DNA of 62,655 nucleotides from an uncultured Planctomycetota bacterium (GTDB lineage Bacteria > Planctomycetota > UBA1135 > GCA-002686595): the NCBI GenBank assembly GCA_903928115.1, contig CAIYPP010000099.1:1-62655 (forward strand), written 5' to 3'. The position numbers and the translations under genes are program-made. Positions 27,245 to 34,884 of this stretch are shown here, piece after piece. The notes beneath the pieces were generated by a model. The model was given only the letters and a program-made list of their open reading frames with translations, searched no databases and was not told the DNA's origin. How positions within the stretch are numbered: the first letter of the stretch is position 1; each line of letters starts with the position of its first letter.

Positions 27245-27544
27245 ATGGCACAGGAAATCACCAGAGGCTCTCCGCTACATCGCGCCGCACCCGCTGCGCC
27301 GCTCGGCAGCGCCACGGGCACGCGCCCCGGCGCTGCGAATCCGGCGTTCCAAGCCTTGCTGGAGGATCTCGAGTCACGTGCACAGTCGCTCGCGCAGCGC
27401 AGCGACGCGGAGCTGGACGTCGGCGCACTCCCGAAGGCCGTGGAGGACGCGCGAGTCTCGCTCGAGCAAGCGCTCGAATTGAAGCAGCAGCTCCTCGAGG
27501 CGTGGCGTGCATCGCGCCTGAGCCGCGGCGAGGGTGGGTCGTGA
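27245..27544 (+). CDS. Small conserved-looking flagellar-operon protein of unknown function
   Basis: A 99-residue soluble protein starting at ATG 27245, 2 bp after the flgL stop. The N-terminal 30 residues are Ala/Pro/Gly-rich, and the rest is helical (NPAFQALLEDLESRAQSLAQ, then LPKAVEDARVSLEQALELKQ, then QLLEAWRASR). The helical end resembles secreted or chaperone-type small flagellar proteins such as FliE in general character, but I cannot place it in a family. Its stop overlaps the GTG start of the next gene by 4 bp, which suggests co-translation. Confidence 0.6.
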   Translation: MAQEITRGSPLHRAAPAAPLGSATGTRPGAANPAFQALLEDLESRAQSLAQRSDAELDVGALPKAVEDARVSLEQALELKQQLLEAWRASRLSRGEGGS

Positions 27545-28635
27545 GTCTCACCTCGCGCGAGCTGCGCTGGAGGGCGCTGGATCTGATGGAGCGCGTCATG
27601 CGCGACGGCGGGGCGATCGCTCCCGAGTATCCGCTGTGCTTCGACGAGCGCTTCTCAGGTCGCGTGATCGCGACGGAAGAAAACGGACAGGTGCTCAGCG
27701 CCTGCGCGACCTTGGTGCGAGACTTCGTGTGCGGCGGTCGCTCGCTGCGGGTCGGGCTGATCGGCTCGGTCTGCACGGCGCCTGAGGCGCGCGGCCGCGG
27801 CTTGGCGAGCGCGATCCTGCTGCGCGCGGAGGAAAAGCTCGCGTCCGAAGGCTGCGTCCTCGCGATGCTCTGGGCGGACGACGCGCGCTTCTACGAAGAG
27901 CGCGGTTGGCGGCCCATGGGCGCGGAGGTCGACTTCGCGCTCGAGCCCGCGCACGAGGGGCGCTTGGCGGGCACCGCCGGAATTCGTGCAGCGGCGCCGG
28001 ATGATCGTGGCGCGATCCATCGGCTGTACACGCTGCAGCGCGAGCGCGTGGAGCGTTCCGCCGCAGAGACATCCGCACTTCTCGAAGCGCCCGGCATGGA
28101 GATCCTCGTTCTCCAGCGTGAGCGCGATCTCGTCGCTTATTCCTGCCTCGGCCGCGGCAAGGACTTCGCTCACACGGTGCACGAGTGGTCCGGTTCGGAT
28201 CGCGACGTGCTCGCTCTCGTGCGCGAGCACATGCACCGCGCGCGGCTCCGCGGGGAGAGCGGTCCCACCTTTGTGATCACTCCGCCGACGGCGCTGGGCC
28301 TCCACGATCGCCTGCGGGGCATCGGCGCGAATTGGTCCGAGGGCGTGCTCGCGATGGGCAAGCTGCTCGCACCGGAAGGCGCCGCCGCGCTGCTCGCGGA
28401 GCTCGCCGGGCCGCAGGCTTCGATTTCCGTGGACTCGGACAGCGCACAGGGAGCGCCGACCGTCACTCTGAGCGGTCCACGCGGTGCGCTCGAGCTCTCT
28501 CCCGAAGACCTGCTCGGACTGCTCGTTCCTCCGCGCGGACGCCGCCACGCGCTCGACGAGACCGCGCGCGCCACCGGACTGGACCTCTCCGCGCTTCCGC
28601 TGCCCCTGTTCGCATGGGGCCTCGATTCGATCTAG
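27541..28635 (+). CDS. GNAT N-acetyltransferase with C-terminal extra domains (Eis-like layout)
   Basis: A 364-residue protein. The start was taken as GTG 27541, which overlaps the previous stop (GTGA). The N-terminal GNAT domain shows the acetyl-CoA-binding pattern VCTAPEARGRGLASAILLRA and a FYEERGWRPMG C-terminal motif. A second, weaker acetyltransferase-like half follows (about 150-280), and the last part (about 285-364) could be SCP2-like, as in Eis proteins. The coupling to flgL suggests a possible target in the flagellum or its glycan, but this is inference from position only. Confidence 0.7.
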   Translation: MSLTSRELRWRALDLMERVMRDGGAIAPEYPLCFDERFSGRVIATEENGQVLSACATLVRDFVCGGRSLRVGLIGSVCTAPEARGRGLASAILLRAEEKLASEGCVLAMLWADDARFYEERGWRPMGAEVDFALEPAHEGRLAGTAGIRAAAPDDRGAIHRLYTLQRERVERSAAETSALLEAPGMEILVLQRERDLVAYSCLGRGKDFAHTVHEWSGSDRDVLALVREHMHRARLRGESGPTFVITPPTALGLHDRLRGIGANWSEGVLAMGKLLAPEGAAALLAELAGPQASISVDSDSAQGAPTVTLSGPRGALELSPEDLLGLLVPPRGRRHALDETARATGLDLSALPLPLFAWGLDSI

Positions 28636-28686
28636 CCTTTCCCATCCGCGTCCGGCCCGTTCCATCTCGCCCGACGCACCGACGTC

Positions 28687-30711
28687 ATGAATCAAGCATC
28701 GTCTCCCTACGGCGTTCACTACGAGACTCCCGAGACCCCGGACGGCGTCGTGCGCAAGGTGCAGGTCGCCACGCAAGGAACGCCTGCCGTCCACGTCGAG
28801 ATCGAGTTCCGGCTCGGCCGCGAGTTCCGTGAGCGCGCCGGCGGAGATCCGCGCCGTGTCGCATTCGCTGCGCGCAGCCGCATCGCGCGTTTGGGCATCG
28901 ACGTCGAGCCGACCGGGCCGATCACGTTCGAGAACGGCCGTGCGATGCTTGCTGCTCGGCTCTCCGCCAACGTGCGCGAGTATGGCCTCGATCGCTTTCT
29001 GCACACGTTGATCGTGCCGGGCATCAAGCTCGGCCGCCTCGTGCTCGTGCGCGAGCAGAACCAGCTCACGCCGGAGCAGATCTACGCTTCGCTGGAGCGC
29101 AACGAGTTTCAGCTTCCGAGCGGTTTCTCGATCGACGCCGAGGGCGCTTTCACGATCCGCACACACAAGCTGCGCTACGTGCTCTCGCGCGAACTCACCG
29201 AGCAAGACGCGCTCGCGATCCTCACGCAGGACGACGGTAAGAGCATCTTGAACCGCATGCAGGTGCCCAAGCCGATCGAGAACCTCGTGATCCCCGCCGG
29301 CCACGGCGTGATCACGTCGTGCTCGATGTTCCTGCACAAGCACTACGTCGTGATCGACCCGGACGCGGGTGCCCTTGGACGCCACCTCAACGCGATCGTG
29401 CTCGACCCCGTGTCCACGCGTGGAACGCGCGTGTTCCTCGAGATCTCGAACAGCTCCGACCGACAGATCGTGAACCCGTTCGTGAAGGCGCGTATCTACG
29501 CTGCCGACGAGCGCAGCTCCGAGCCGCGCGTCTTCGCGACGCCGCGCGTCGAAGAGACCGGGATCACGCCTGCTGCTGCGGCCCAGCCCGCAGACGCGGA
29601 GCTACCGACCTACGAGCAAGTCTCCAGCTACTACGCGCGTCACATGCCCGAGGGCGGCGAGCGCAGCTATCAGAACCGTCCCTTGCTCGTGGTGAACGAC
29701 TTTGCCGCGCTCGCTGCGAATCGACTGCCCGAGCTCGTCTCGACGCGCCCGGCGGGCGGCACGCGCAGCCCTGCGAGCTTGCGCACCACGCTCGACTACT
29801 CGCAAGTCGGCCGCGACGCAGGCCAGTTCGCGACTCGCATGCTCGCGCAGCTGCCGGAGGGCCGCAAGGCGACATTGCTCGTCGAGTACTTCCCCAACCT
29901 GATCGAGCACATCGCGATCTGCAACGCGATCCTCACGGGCCGCGTCGGCACGCTCATCTTCCGCCGCGCCTCGTTCGAGCACGGGCAGTTCTTTTCTGCC
30001 AATGACCATGTCCGCCTCGCCGACTACGAAGCGCTCGGCGCACGCGTGGTGTGGTGCAGCGAAGATCGCCGCCACCTCGCCGTTCACGCCTTCCGCGGAC
30101 TGCGTGGCTACTTCGTTCAGCCCAGCGAGATCCAGCGCTTCAAGAACACGCTCGTGCTCGCGGTCTACGGCTCGGCCGAGCGCCTGCTCGATCCCGACGT
30201 CGCAGGCTTGCACGAGTTCCTCGCGCAGGTGAAGCAGCTCTTCGGCGGCCAGATCGCGATCCTGACCGGCGGCGGACCCGGCGCGATGCAGCAGGCGACC
30301 GACAGCGCGCTCGAGCACGGCCTGCTCGTCGGCGCGAACTACATCGAGACGATCGACCAAGGGACCAACAAGGTCGCGCACTTCTATCAGTGCTTCCAAG
30401 ATCGCAACCGGCACAACCGCCAGCGCTGGTTCGACATCGCGAGCTTCGTGGTCTTCTGCGTGGGCGGCCTCGGCACGCTCGAGGAGGTTGGCCTCACGAT
30501 GACGGACATGAAGCTCGGCATGGTCGAGCGCGGTCCGGTCGTGTTCTTCGGCAAGCACGGCGACGACGTCTACTGGTCGCACATGAAGGCGCAGCTCGAG
30601 CGCATGGTCGAGGCGCGCCGCGCGCCCGCGTGGATCAACGAGAACGTGCTCTTCACCGGCGAAGCGCGGCACATCGCCGCGTTCTACAAGAAGGTCCTCG
30701 GTCTCGGCTGA
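28687..30711 (+). CDS. LOG-family (lonely guy-like) Rossmann protein with a large N-terminal domain
   Basis: A 674-residue protein. The C-terminal 200 residues form a LOG-like Rossmann domain with the nucleotide-binding motif GGGPGAMQQATDSA and the family signature GGLGTLEEVGLTM. Stand-alone LOG proteins hydrolyse nucleoside monophosphates (cytokinin-activating in plants) and are about 190 aa. Here some 470 extra residues precede the domain: an unrecognised N-terminal part with DDGKSILNRMQVPKPIENL and PGIKLGRLVLVREQNQLTPE, and a middle part with GTLIFRRASFEHGQF. The function of the fusion is unknown. It lies 51 bp after the acetyltransferase gene and may be read from the same transcript. Confidence 0.75.
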   Translation: MNQASSPYGVHYETPETPDGVVRKVQVATQGTPAVHVEIEFRLGREFRERAGGDPRRVAFAARSRIARLGIDVEPTGPITFENGRAMLAARLSANVREYGLDRFLHTLIVPGIKLGRLVLVREQNQLTPEQIYASLERNEFQLPSGFSIDAEGAFTIRTHKLRYVLSRELTEQDALAILTQDDGKSILNRMQVPKPIENLVIPAGHGVITSCSMFLHKHYVVIDPDAGALGRHLNAIVLDPVSTRGTRVFLEISNSSDRQIVNPFVKARIYAADERSSEPRVFATPRVEETGITPAAAAQPADAELPTYEQVSSYYARHMPEGGERSYQNRPLLVVNDFAALAANRLPELVSTRPAGGTRSPASLRTTLDYSQVGRDAGQFATRMLAQLPEGRKATLLVEYFPNLIEHIAICNAILTGRVGTLIFRRASFEHGQFFSANDHVRLADYEALGARVVWCSEDRRHLAVHAFRGLRGYFVQPSEIQRFKNTLVLAVYGSAERLLDPDVAGLHEFLAQVKQLFGGQIAILTGGGPGAMQQATDSALEHGLLVGANYIETIDQGTNKVAHFYQCFQDRNRHNRQRWFDIASFVVFCVGGLGTLEEVGLTMTDMKLGMVERGPVVFFGKHGDDVYWSHMKAQLERMVEARRAPAWINENVLFTGEARHIAAFYKKVLGLG

Positions 30712-30745
30712 AGCACAGGTGCGGGGACCCTAGACTCTCCGCCCC

Positions 30746-31609
30746 TTGTCCACCGGCGCACTCAAGGCCCTCACGACCGTCGCGATCTGGGGCGCGTCGT
30801 TTCTCGTCATCCGCATCGCGCTGGAGTCCGCGACTCCGTTCGGCGTGGTCTGGATGCGCAACGCACTCGCGTCGGCGGCGCTCTTCTTTCTGCTGCGCGT
30901 GCGAGGCGTCTCGCTCCTGCCCGAGCCGCGCGACCGCGCCCGCTGCGCTCTGCTCGGCCTGATCGTCGGCGGCCACCTGCTGATCCAAACCTTCGCGATG
31001 CAGACGACGAGCACGCTGCGCGCGGGCTGGATCGTCGCATTCATCCCGGTCGTCGTCGCCGTCGGCTCGCGCCTCTTCCTCGGGATGCGCATGCGGCCGC
31101 TGGGCTGGCTCGGCATCGCCATCGCGACGATCGGCGTGCTCGTGTTCACCGCCGTGCGGCCCGCCCAGCTCGCCGGCGCGGGCCTCGGAGACGCGCTGAT
31201 GTTGATCTCGACGCTGACGTGGGGCGCCTACACCCTGCTCTCGATCGGTGTGGTCCAGCGCAACGGCGGTCTCCGCGTCGCGGCCTTCGCTCTCGCCGTC
31301 TCCGTCCTCCCGACGCTGGCCGCTGCGCTCGTCGCCGACTCGTGGCACAGCGCTCCGACTGCGCGCTCGCTCGCCGCCATCGCCTTCCTCGCCTGCTGCG
31401 CGAGCGCCCTCGCCATGTGGCTCTTCGCCGACGCCATCGCCGAGCTCGGCCCCGAGCGCACCACCGCCTTCCAATACCTCCAACCCTTCGTGACCCTCGC
31501 CACCTCCATGGCCTTCCTCGACGAGCCCATCACCACCACCCAGCTCGTCGCCGGCCCCTCCGTCCTCCTCGGCGTCTGGCTCGTCCAACGCGCCAAGCGC
31601 GCCCCCTGA
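30746..31609 (+). CDS. EamA-type (DMT superfamily) transporter
   Basis: A 287-residue inner-membrane protein with ten predicted hydrophobic segments in two EamA halves. The start is a TTG at 30746 (MSTGALKALTTVAIWGASFL); no ATG fits before the first membrane segment. Family landmarks are AIWGASFLVIRIALESATPF near the start and the second repeat opening GDALMLISTLTWGAYTLL. The late YLQPFVTLATSMAFLDEPI motif, with the conserved Pro and Glu, is typical. The substrate (a metabolite or amino acid) is unknown. It is convergent with the small gene at 31613, with a 3-bp gap. Confidence 0.85.
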   Translation: MSTGALKALTTVAIWGASFLVIRIALESATPFGVVWMRNALASAALFFLLRVRGVSLLPEPRDRARCALLGLIVGGHLLIQTFAMQTTSTLRAGWIVAFIPVVVAVGSRLFLGMRMRPLGWLGIAIATIGVLVFTAVRPAQLAGAGLGDALMLISTLTWGAYTLLSIGVVQRNGGLRVAAFALAVSVLPTLAAALVADSWHSAPTARSLAAIAFLACCASALAMWLFADAIAELGPERTTAFQYLQPFVTLATSMAFLDEPITTTQLVAGPSVLLGVWLVQRAKRAP

Positions 31610-31612
31610 ACG

Positions 31613-31909
31613 CTACTTGCCCTCGGGGACGGCTTCCCAGTTGCCGAGGACGCGGCCGAGGACGACGGTGTAGACGAGGGAGCCTTCGCGGGCGTCGACG
31701 CCGGGGAGGAAGTCCTCGTCGAGTTGACGGAGCAGGGCGGGGACGTCGGTCTCCTTGAGGCCGGAGTCGTCGAGCACGATGACCGTGCCGGCGACGGTGC
31801 CGTCGGGGAGGTGGTGCAGGTCGATGGCGGCGATGTCGCGGCCGTCGCGGGTGGCGAGGAAGCGTTCCGAGCTCGGGGTGCGCAGGGTGCGTTTCCAAAT
31901 GAGGTTCAT
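31613..31909 (-). CDS. Small protein of unknown function
   Basis: A 98-residue protein starting at ATG 31909 (MNLIWKRTLRTPSSERFLAT). It has an acidic, compact composition, with DGRDIAAIDLHHLPDGTVAG and a C-terminal VLGRVLGNWEAVPEGK. No signal peptide or membrane segment. Its start overlaps the stop of the DUF4236 gene by 4 bp, so the two are coupled. I do not recognise the family. Confidence 0.6.
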   Translation of the reverse strand: MNLIWKRTLRTPSSERFLATRDGRDIAAIDLHHLPDGTVAGTVIVLDDSGLKETDVPALLRQLDEDFLPGVDAREGSLVYTVVLGRVLGNWEAVPEGK

Positions 31910-32148
31910 GCGAAGAGCTCCTTGAGGGCTCCAAGGAGCCCGAGTCCGGCGCAGGCGGCGAGCAGTGCTCCGCAGCCCTTGCGATAGCCGATCCCCGTGC
32001 CGGGGATGCTGAAGGTGGTGTAGTTGCGGCCTGATGCGCTGCGACCGACGCGGAATCCGCGTCCCCCGACGGAGTAACCGACTCCGCCGGAGCCCAAGTT
32101 CACGCGAAAGGGACCGAAGTTGACCGAGCGTCGATAGTAGAAGCCCAT
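31906..32148 (-). CDS. DUF4236 protein
   Basis: An 80-residue protein. The start was placed at ATG 32148 because MGFYYRRSVNFGPFRVNLGS is the hallmark opening of DUF4236; the frame continues 19 codons upstream without similarity. The family pattern continues with GVGYSVGGRGFRVGRSASGR and FSIPGTGIGYR. The C-terminal 20 residues are hydrophobic (GALLAACAGLGLLGALKELF) and may be a membrane segment. The family has no established function. It is divergent from nagB and coupled to the small gene downstream. Confidence 0.85.
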   Translation of the reverse strand: MGFYYRRSVNFGPFRVNLGSGGVGYSVGGRGFRVGRSASGRNYTTFSIPGTGIGYRKGCGALLAACAGLGLLGALKELFA

Positions 32149-32256
32149 GGCACACTCGCACGGGGAAGCGATGCGGGCGAGCGGGAATCGACAGCGCCCG
32201 CGCACGGGCCGATGGCGGACCCGAGCGACGACGCTATCTTACGCCCAAGCGAGGCC

Positions 32257-33033
32257 ATGATGACCACCGCGCTCACGCCGATTCCGCACGTGCAGTGCTC
32301 GCCCGAAGAGGCGGCCTCGACCGTGGCGCGCGAGATCTCGGACTTGATCCGCGCGCGTCGCGCGGCGGGCCGCGGCGTCGTGCTCGGCCTCGCGACGGGG
32401 CGGACCCCGCTCGGCATCTACGCGGAGCTCGCGCGCCTGCATCGGGAAGAGCGGCTCGACTTCTCCAACGTCACCGCGTTCAACCTCGACGAGTACCTCG
32501 GGCTGCGGCCGGGACACCCTCGTTCGTACCGGCGCTACATGCGCGAGCACCTCTTCGACGCCATCGGACTGCTGGCCGAGCAGGCTCACATTCCCTCGAG
32601 CGACGTCGCGCCGGGCCAGTGGGAAGCCCACTGCCGCGAGTACGAGCGCTTGATCGCCGACGCCGGCGGTATCGATCTCCAGCTCCTCGGCCTCGGGCGC
32701 AATGGGCACATCGGCTTCAACGAGCCGGGGTCGGAGCGCGACACTCGCACCCGCGTCGTCGAGCTCGCCCGGACGACCCGCGAAGACGCGGCGGGGGACT
32801 TCGGCGGCGTGGACAACGTCCCCGAGCGGGCCATTTCGATGGGTATCGCGACGATCTTGTCGGCTCGCCGCATCCGTCTGCTCGCGTTCGGCGTAGGCAA
32901 GCGGGAGATCGTGGAGCGCACTCTCACCTCTCCGCCGAGCCCGCAGCTCCCCGCGACGTTCCTGCGCGGCCACTCCGACGTGCGCCTCTACGCCGATGCC
33001 GCGGCGCTCGGTGCCGCCGGGGGCGCCCGATGA
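32257..33033 (+). CDS. nagB: Glucosamine-6-phosphate deaminase
   Basis: Converts glucosamine-6-phosphate to fructose-6-phosphate and ammonia. The 258 residues start at ATG 32257 or the next codon. The catalytic motif TAFNLDEYLGL and the ring-opening His region LGLGRNGHIGFNEPGS are intact, as is the phosphate-binding LGLATGRTPLGIYAEL. The N-terminal segment of E. coli NagB (266 aa) is matched without extra domains. The stop overlaps the ATG of the epimerase gene (ATGA at 33030-33033), so the two are translationally coupled in an amino-sugar operon. Confidence 0.94.
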   Translation: MMTTALTPIPHVQCSPEEAASTVAREISDLIRARRAAGRGVVLGLATGRTPLGIYAELARLHREERLDFSNVTAFNLDEYLGLRPGHPRSYRRYMREHLFDAIGLLAEQAHIPSSDVAPGQWEAHCREYERLIADAGGIDLQLLGLGRNGHIGFNEPGSERDTRTRVVELARTTREDAAGDFGGVDNVPERAISMGIATILSARRIRLLAFGVGKREIVERTLTSPPSPQLPATFLRGHSDVRLYADAAALGAAGGAR

Positions 33034-34211
33034 CCAGCCGCACCGCGCTGCAGGGTTGGCGCGACCGGGTTCGCGCCGAGCTCTTCGACAGCCTGATCCC
33101 GTTCTGGGAGCGGCACGGCATCGACCGCGAGAACGGTGGCTACCACGACCATTTGGACCGCGACGGCACGCGCTTCGACGACAAGAAGCACGTCGGCCTG
33201 CAGGCGCAGGCGCTTTGGTTCTGGTCGCGGCTCGTCTCCGAGGTCGAGCGCCGCCCTGAGTGGGTCGCGGCCGCGCAGTCGGGCGTGGCGCTCTTGACGG
33301 GCCCCGCACGCCGCAGCGACGGCCGCATGTTCGCGACGCTCACGCGCGACGGCCGCGGCGCCTCGATCGCGTCGAGCCCGCGCAACGACCTGTTCACCGC
33401 GAACGCGCTCTCGGAGTGGGCTCGCGCGAGCGGCACGGCCGCGGACCTCGAAGTGGCTCGCAGGTCTCTCGAAGCGGCGCTCGCCACCGCGCGCGCTTCG
33501 CAGACCGTCGACAACGAGCGTCTCCCCGGCGCGATCCCGACGAGCTCGCTCGACACGCTCACGCTCGCGTTCGACGCACTGGATTCGTACGAACTCGCGA
33601 GCCCCGGCTACGGCGCCGAGCACGAGCGCTTCTGGCGCGCGCGCCTCGCGCTGCACATGCGTCCCGAGTTCGACCTCGTGCTCGAGAACGTTTCCACGGA
33701 CGGCAGCGTGATCTCGGGCCCCGAAGGTCGGCTCGTGTGCCCCGGCCGCTGGCTCGTCGCGGCGCGCCAGATGTTCGAGCGCGCGGCAGCCGCAGGCGAT
33801 CAGCGCGGCGTCGACACGGCCCTCTCCGCGATGGAGAGCGCGCTCGACTTCGGCTGGGATGGCGACGACGGCGGCTTGTACCTCTACCTCGATCGCGACG
33901 GCTTCTCGCCGGTGCAAATCGAGTGGAGCCGCAAGCTCGCGTGGGTGCACAGCGCCGCGCTGCTCGCGACGCTCTCCGCGTATTCAGCCACGCAGTCGAT
34001 GCGCTGGCTCGAGCGCTTCGAGCAAGTCGCCGACTACACGTTCGCGCACTTCCCCGACCCCGCGCACGGCGACTGGTTTGCCTCGCTCGATCGACGCAAT
34101 CGCGTCAGCCAGCGCTTCAAGTCCGGCCCGCGCAAGGGCGGTTTCTCGACGGCGCGCACGCTGCTGCGTTGCGATCAGCTGCTCCGCGACCTCGTCGAGC
34201 GCGTGAAGTGA
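33030..34211 (+). CDS. N-acylglucosamine 2-epimerase family protein
   Basis: A 393-residue (alpha/alpha)6-barrel protein of the AGE/renin-binding family, which interconverts N-acetylglucosamine and N-acetylmannosamine or acts on related sugars. The start MTSRTALQGWRDRVRAELFD and FWERHGIDRENGGYHDHLDR match the family opening, and KKHVGLQAQALWFWSRL and GGLYLYLDRDG follow. The C-terminal QRFKSGPRKGGFSTARTLLR matches the usual KGGPWKGPFH-type end region. Co-translation with nagB points to amino-sugar catabolism or peptidoglycan recycling. The last 97 bp of the gene recur at 34761-34857. Confidence 0.85.
   Translation: MTSRTALQGWRDRVRAELFDSLIPFWERHGIDRENGGYHDHLDRDGTRFDDKKHVGLQAQALWFWSRLVSEVERRPEWVAAAQSGVALLTGPARRSDGRMFATLTRDGRGASIASSPRNDLFTANALSEWARASGTAADLEVARRSLEAALATARASQTVDNERLPGAIPTSSLDTLTLAFDALDSYELASPGYGAEHERFWRARLALHMRPEFDLVLENVSTDGSVISGPEGRLVCPGRWLVAARQMFERAAAAGDQRGVDTALSAMESALDFGWDGDDGGLYLYLDRDGFSPVQIEWSRKLAWVHSAALLATLSAYSATQSMRWLERFEQVADYTFAHFPDPAHGDWFASLDRRNRVSQRFKSGPRKGGFSTARTLLRCDQLLRDLVERVK
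34114..34210 (+). repeat. Direct repeat, original copy: 3' end of the epimerase gene
   Basis: This 97-bp stretch lies inside the AGE gene and encodes FKSGPRKGGFSTARTLLRCD and the following QLLRDLVERVK. A second copy sits 647 bp further at 34761-34857, about 91% identical by eye. The IS91-family remnant lies between the two copies. Confidence 0.85.
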
Positions 34212-34269
34212 ACGCCGCTCAGGCGTCGTAGAGCGTCGCCTTCGCGCGCTCGCACCCAACGGACGCGTC

Positions 34270-34676
34270 GTGTACCGCCTCAAGCGCCACGGGCGTGACG
34301 GCACCTGCCGTCTCTTGTGCCCCGCTGACGTTTCACGAGCGCCTAGCTGTGCTCGTTCCCTTTCCACGCGCCCAACAGTTCCGCCCGCTCGCGCTCATCG
34401 CGCTCAACACGGGCCGAGCCCCTGCGACGTGTCTTCGCCGTCGACGTCCTCACCTGCCCGCATTGCGGCGGCTCCCGCCGCCTCGCTCACGCGAACGGTT
34501 CGACTTCGCCTGAGCCGCTGCTCTTCACCCCGCAGGGCCCACTCCTCGCCCGCCACCTGCGCCGCCGAGTAGGCCCGGTTGTTCCCAAAGCGCCCGCGCC
34601 ACCGCCCCAGCGCGCCTGGCTCTGCTCGCCAGCTCACTCACCAAGGCCCAGACCGAGCTCCGACGGCCTCACTTGA
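34270..34676 (+). pseudogene. Decayed IS91-family transposase, C-terminal part
   Basis: Pieces of an IS91-type (Y2, rolling-circle) transposase C-terminus are visible in three frames: VYRLKRHGRDGTCRLLCP from 34270, then TFHERLAVLVPFPRAQQFR from about 34325, then RVFAVDVLTCPHCGGSRRL from 34428 (the zinc-ribbon CPHCGG motif of the family). The last frame ends at TGA 34674-34676. At least two frameshifts separate the pieces, and the tyrosine-bearing catalytic part is missing, so the element is dead. The stretch 34212-34884 holds this remnant, the repeated epimerase tail and nothing else I can support. Confidence 0.75.
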
Positions 34677-34760
34677 AAGGTAGGCGTATCGCAGGGAACC
34701 CCAATCTGTGGTCGATGACGAGCGTCTGCGGCGGAAGTCCTCCGCTTGGAATTTCTGGCT

Positions 34761-34857
34761 GCTTCAAGTCCGGCCCGCGCAGGGGCGGTTTCTCGATGGC
34801 GCGTACGCTGCTGCGCTGCGATCCGCTGCTCGGCGATCTTGTCGAGCGCGTGAAGTG
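34761..34857 (+). repeat. Direct repeat, second copy: orphan 3' end of the epimerase gene
   Basis: Encodes FKSGPRRGGFSMARTLLRCD and PLLGDLVERVKW, matching the end of the AGE protein but with K-R, T-M, Q-P and R-G changes and the stop codon lost to TGG. It has no start or body, so it is a non-functional tail copy left on the far side of the IS91 remnant. Confidence 0.85.
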
Positions 34858-34884
34858 GGGGGTGGCTCGTCGCCACCGTGCGAC

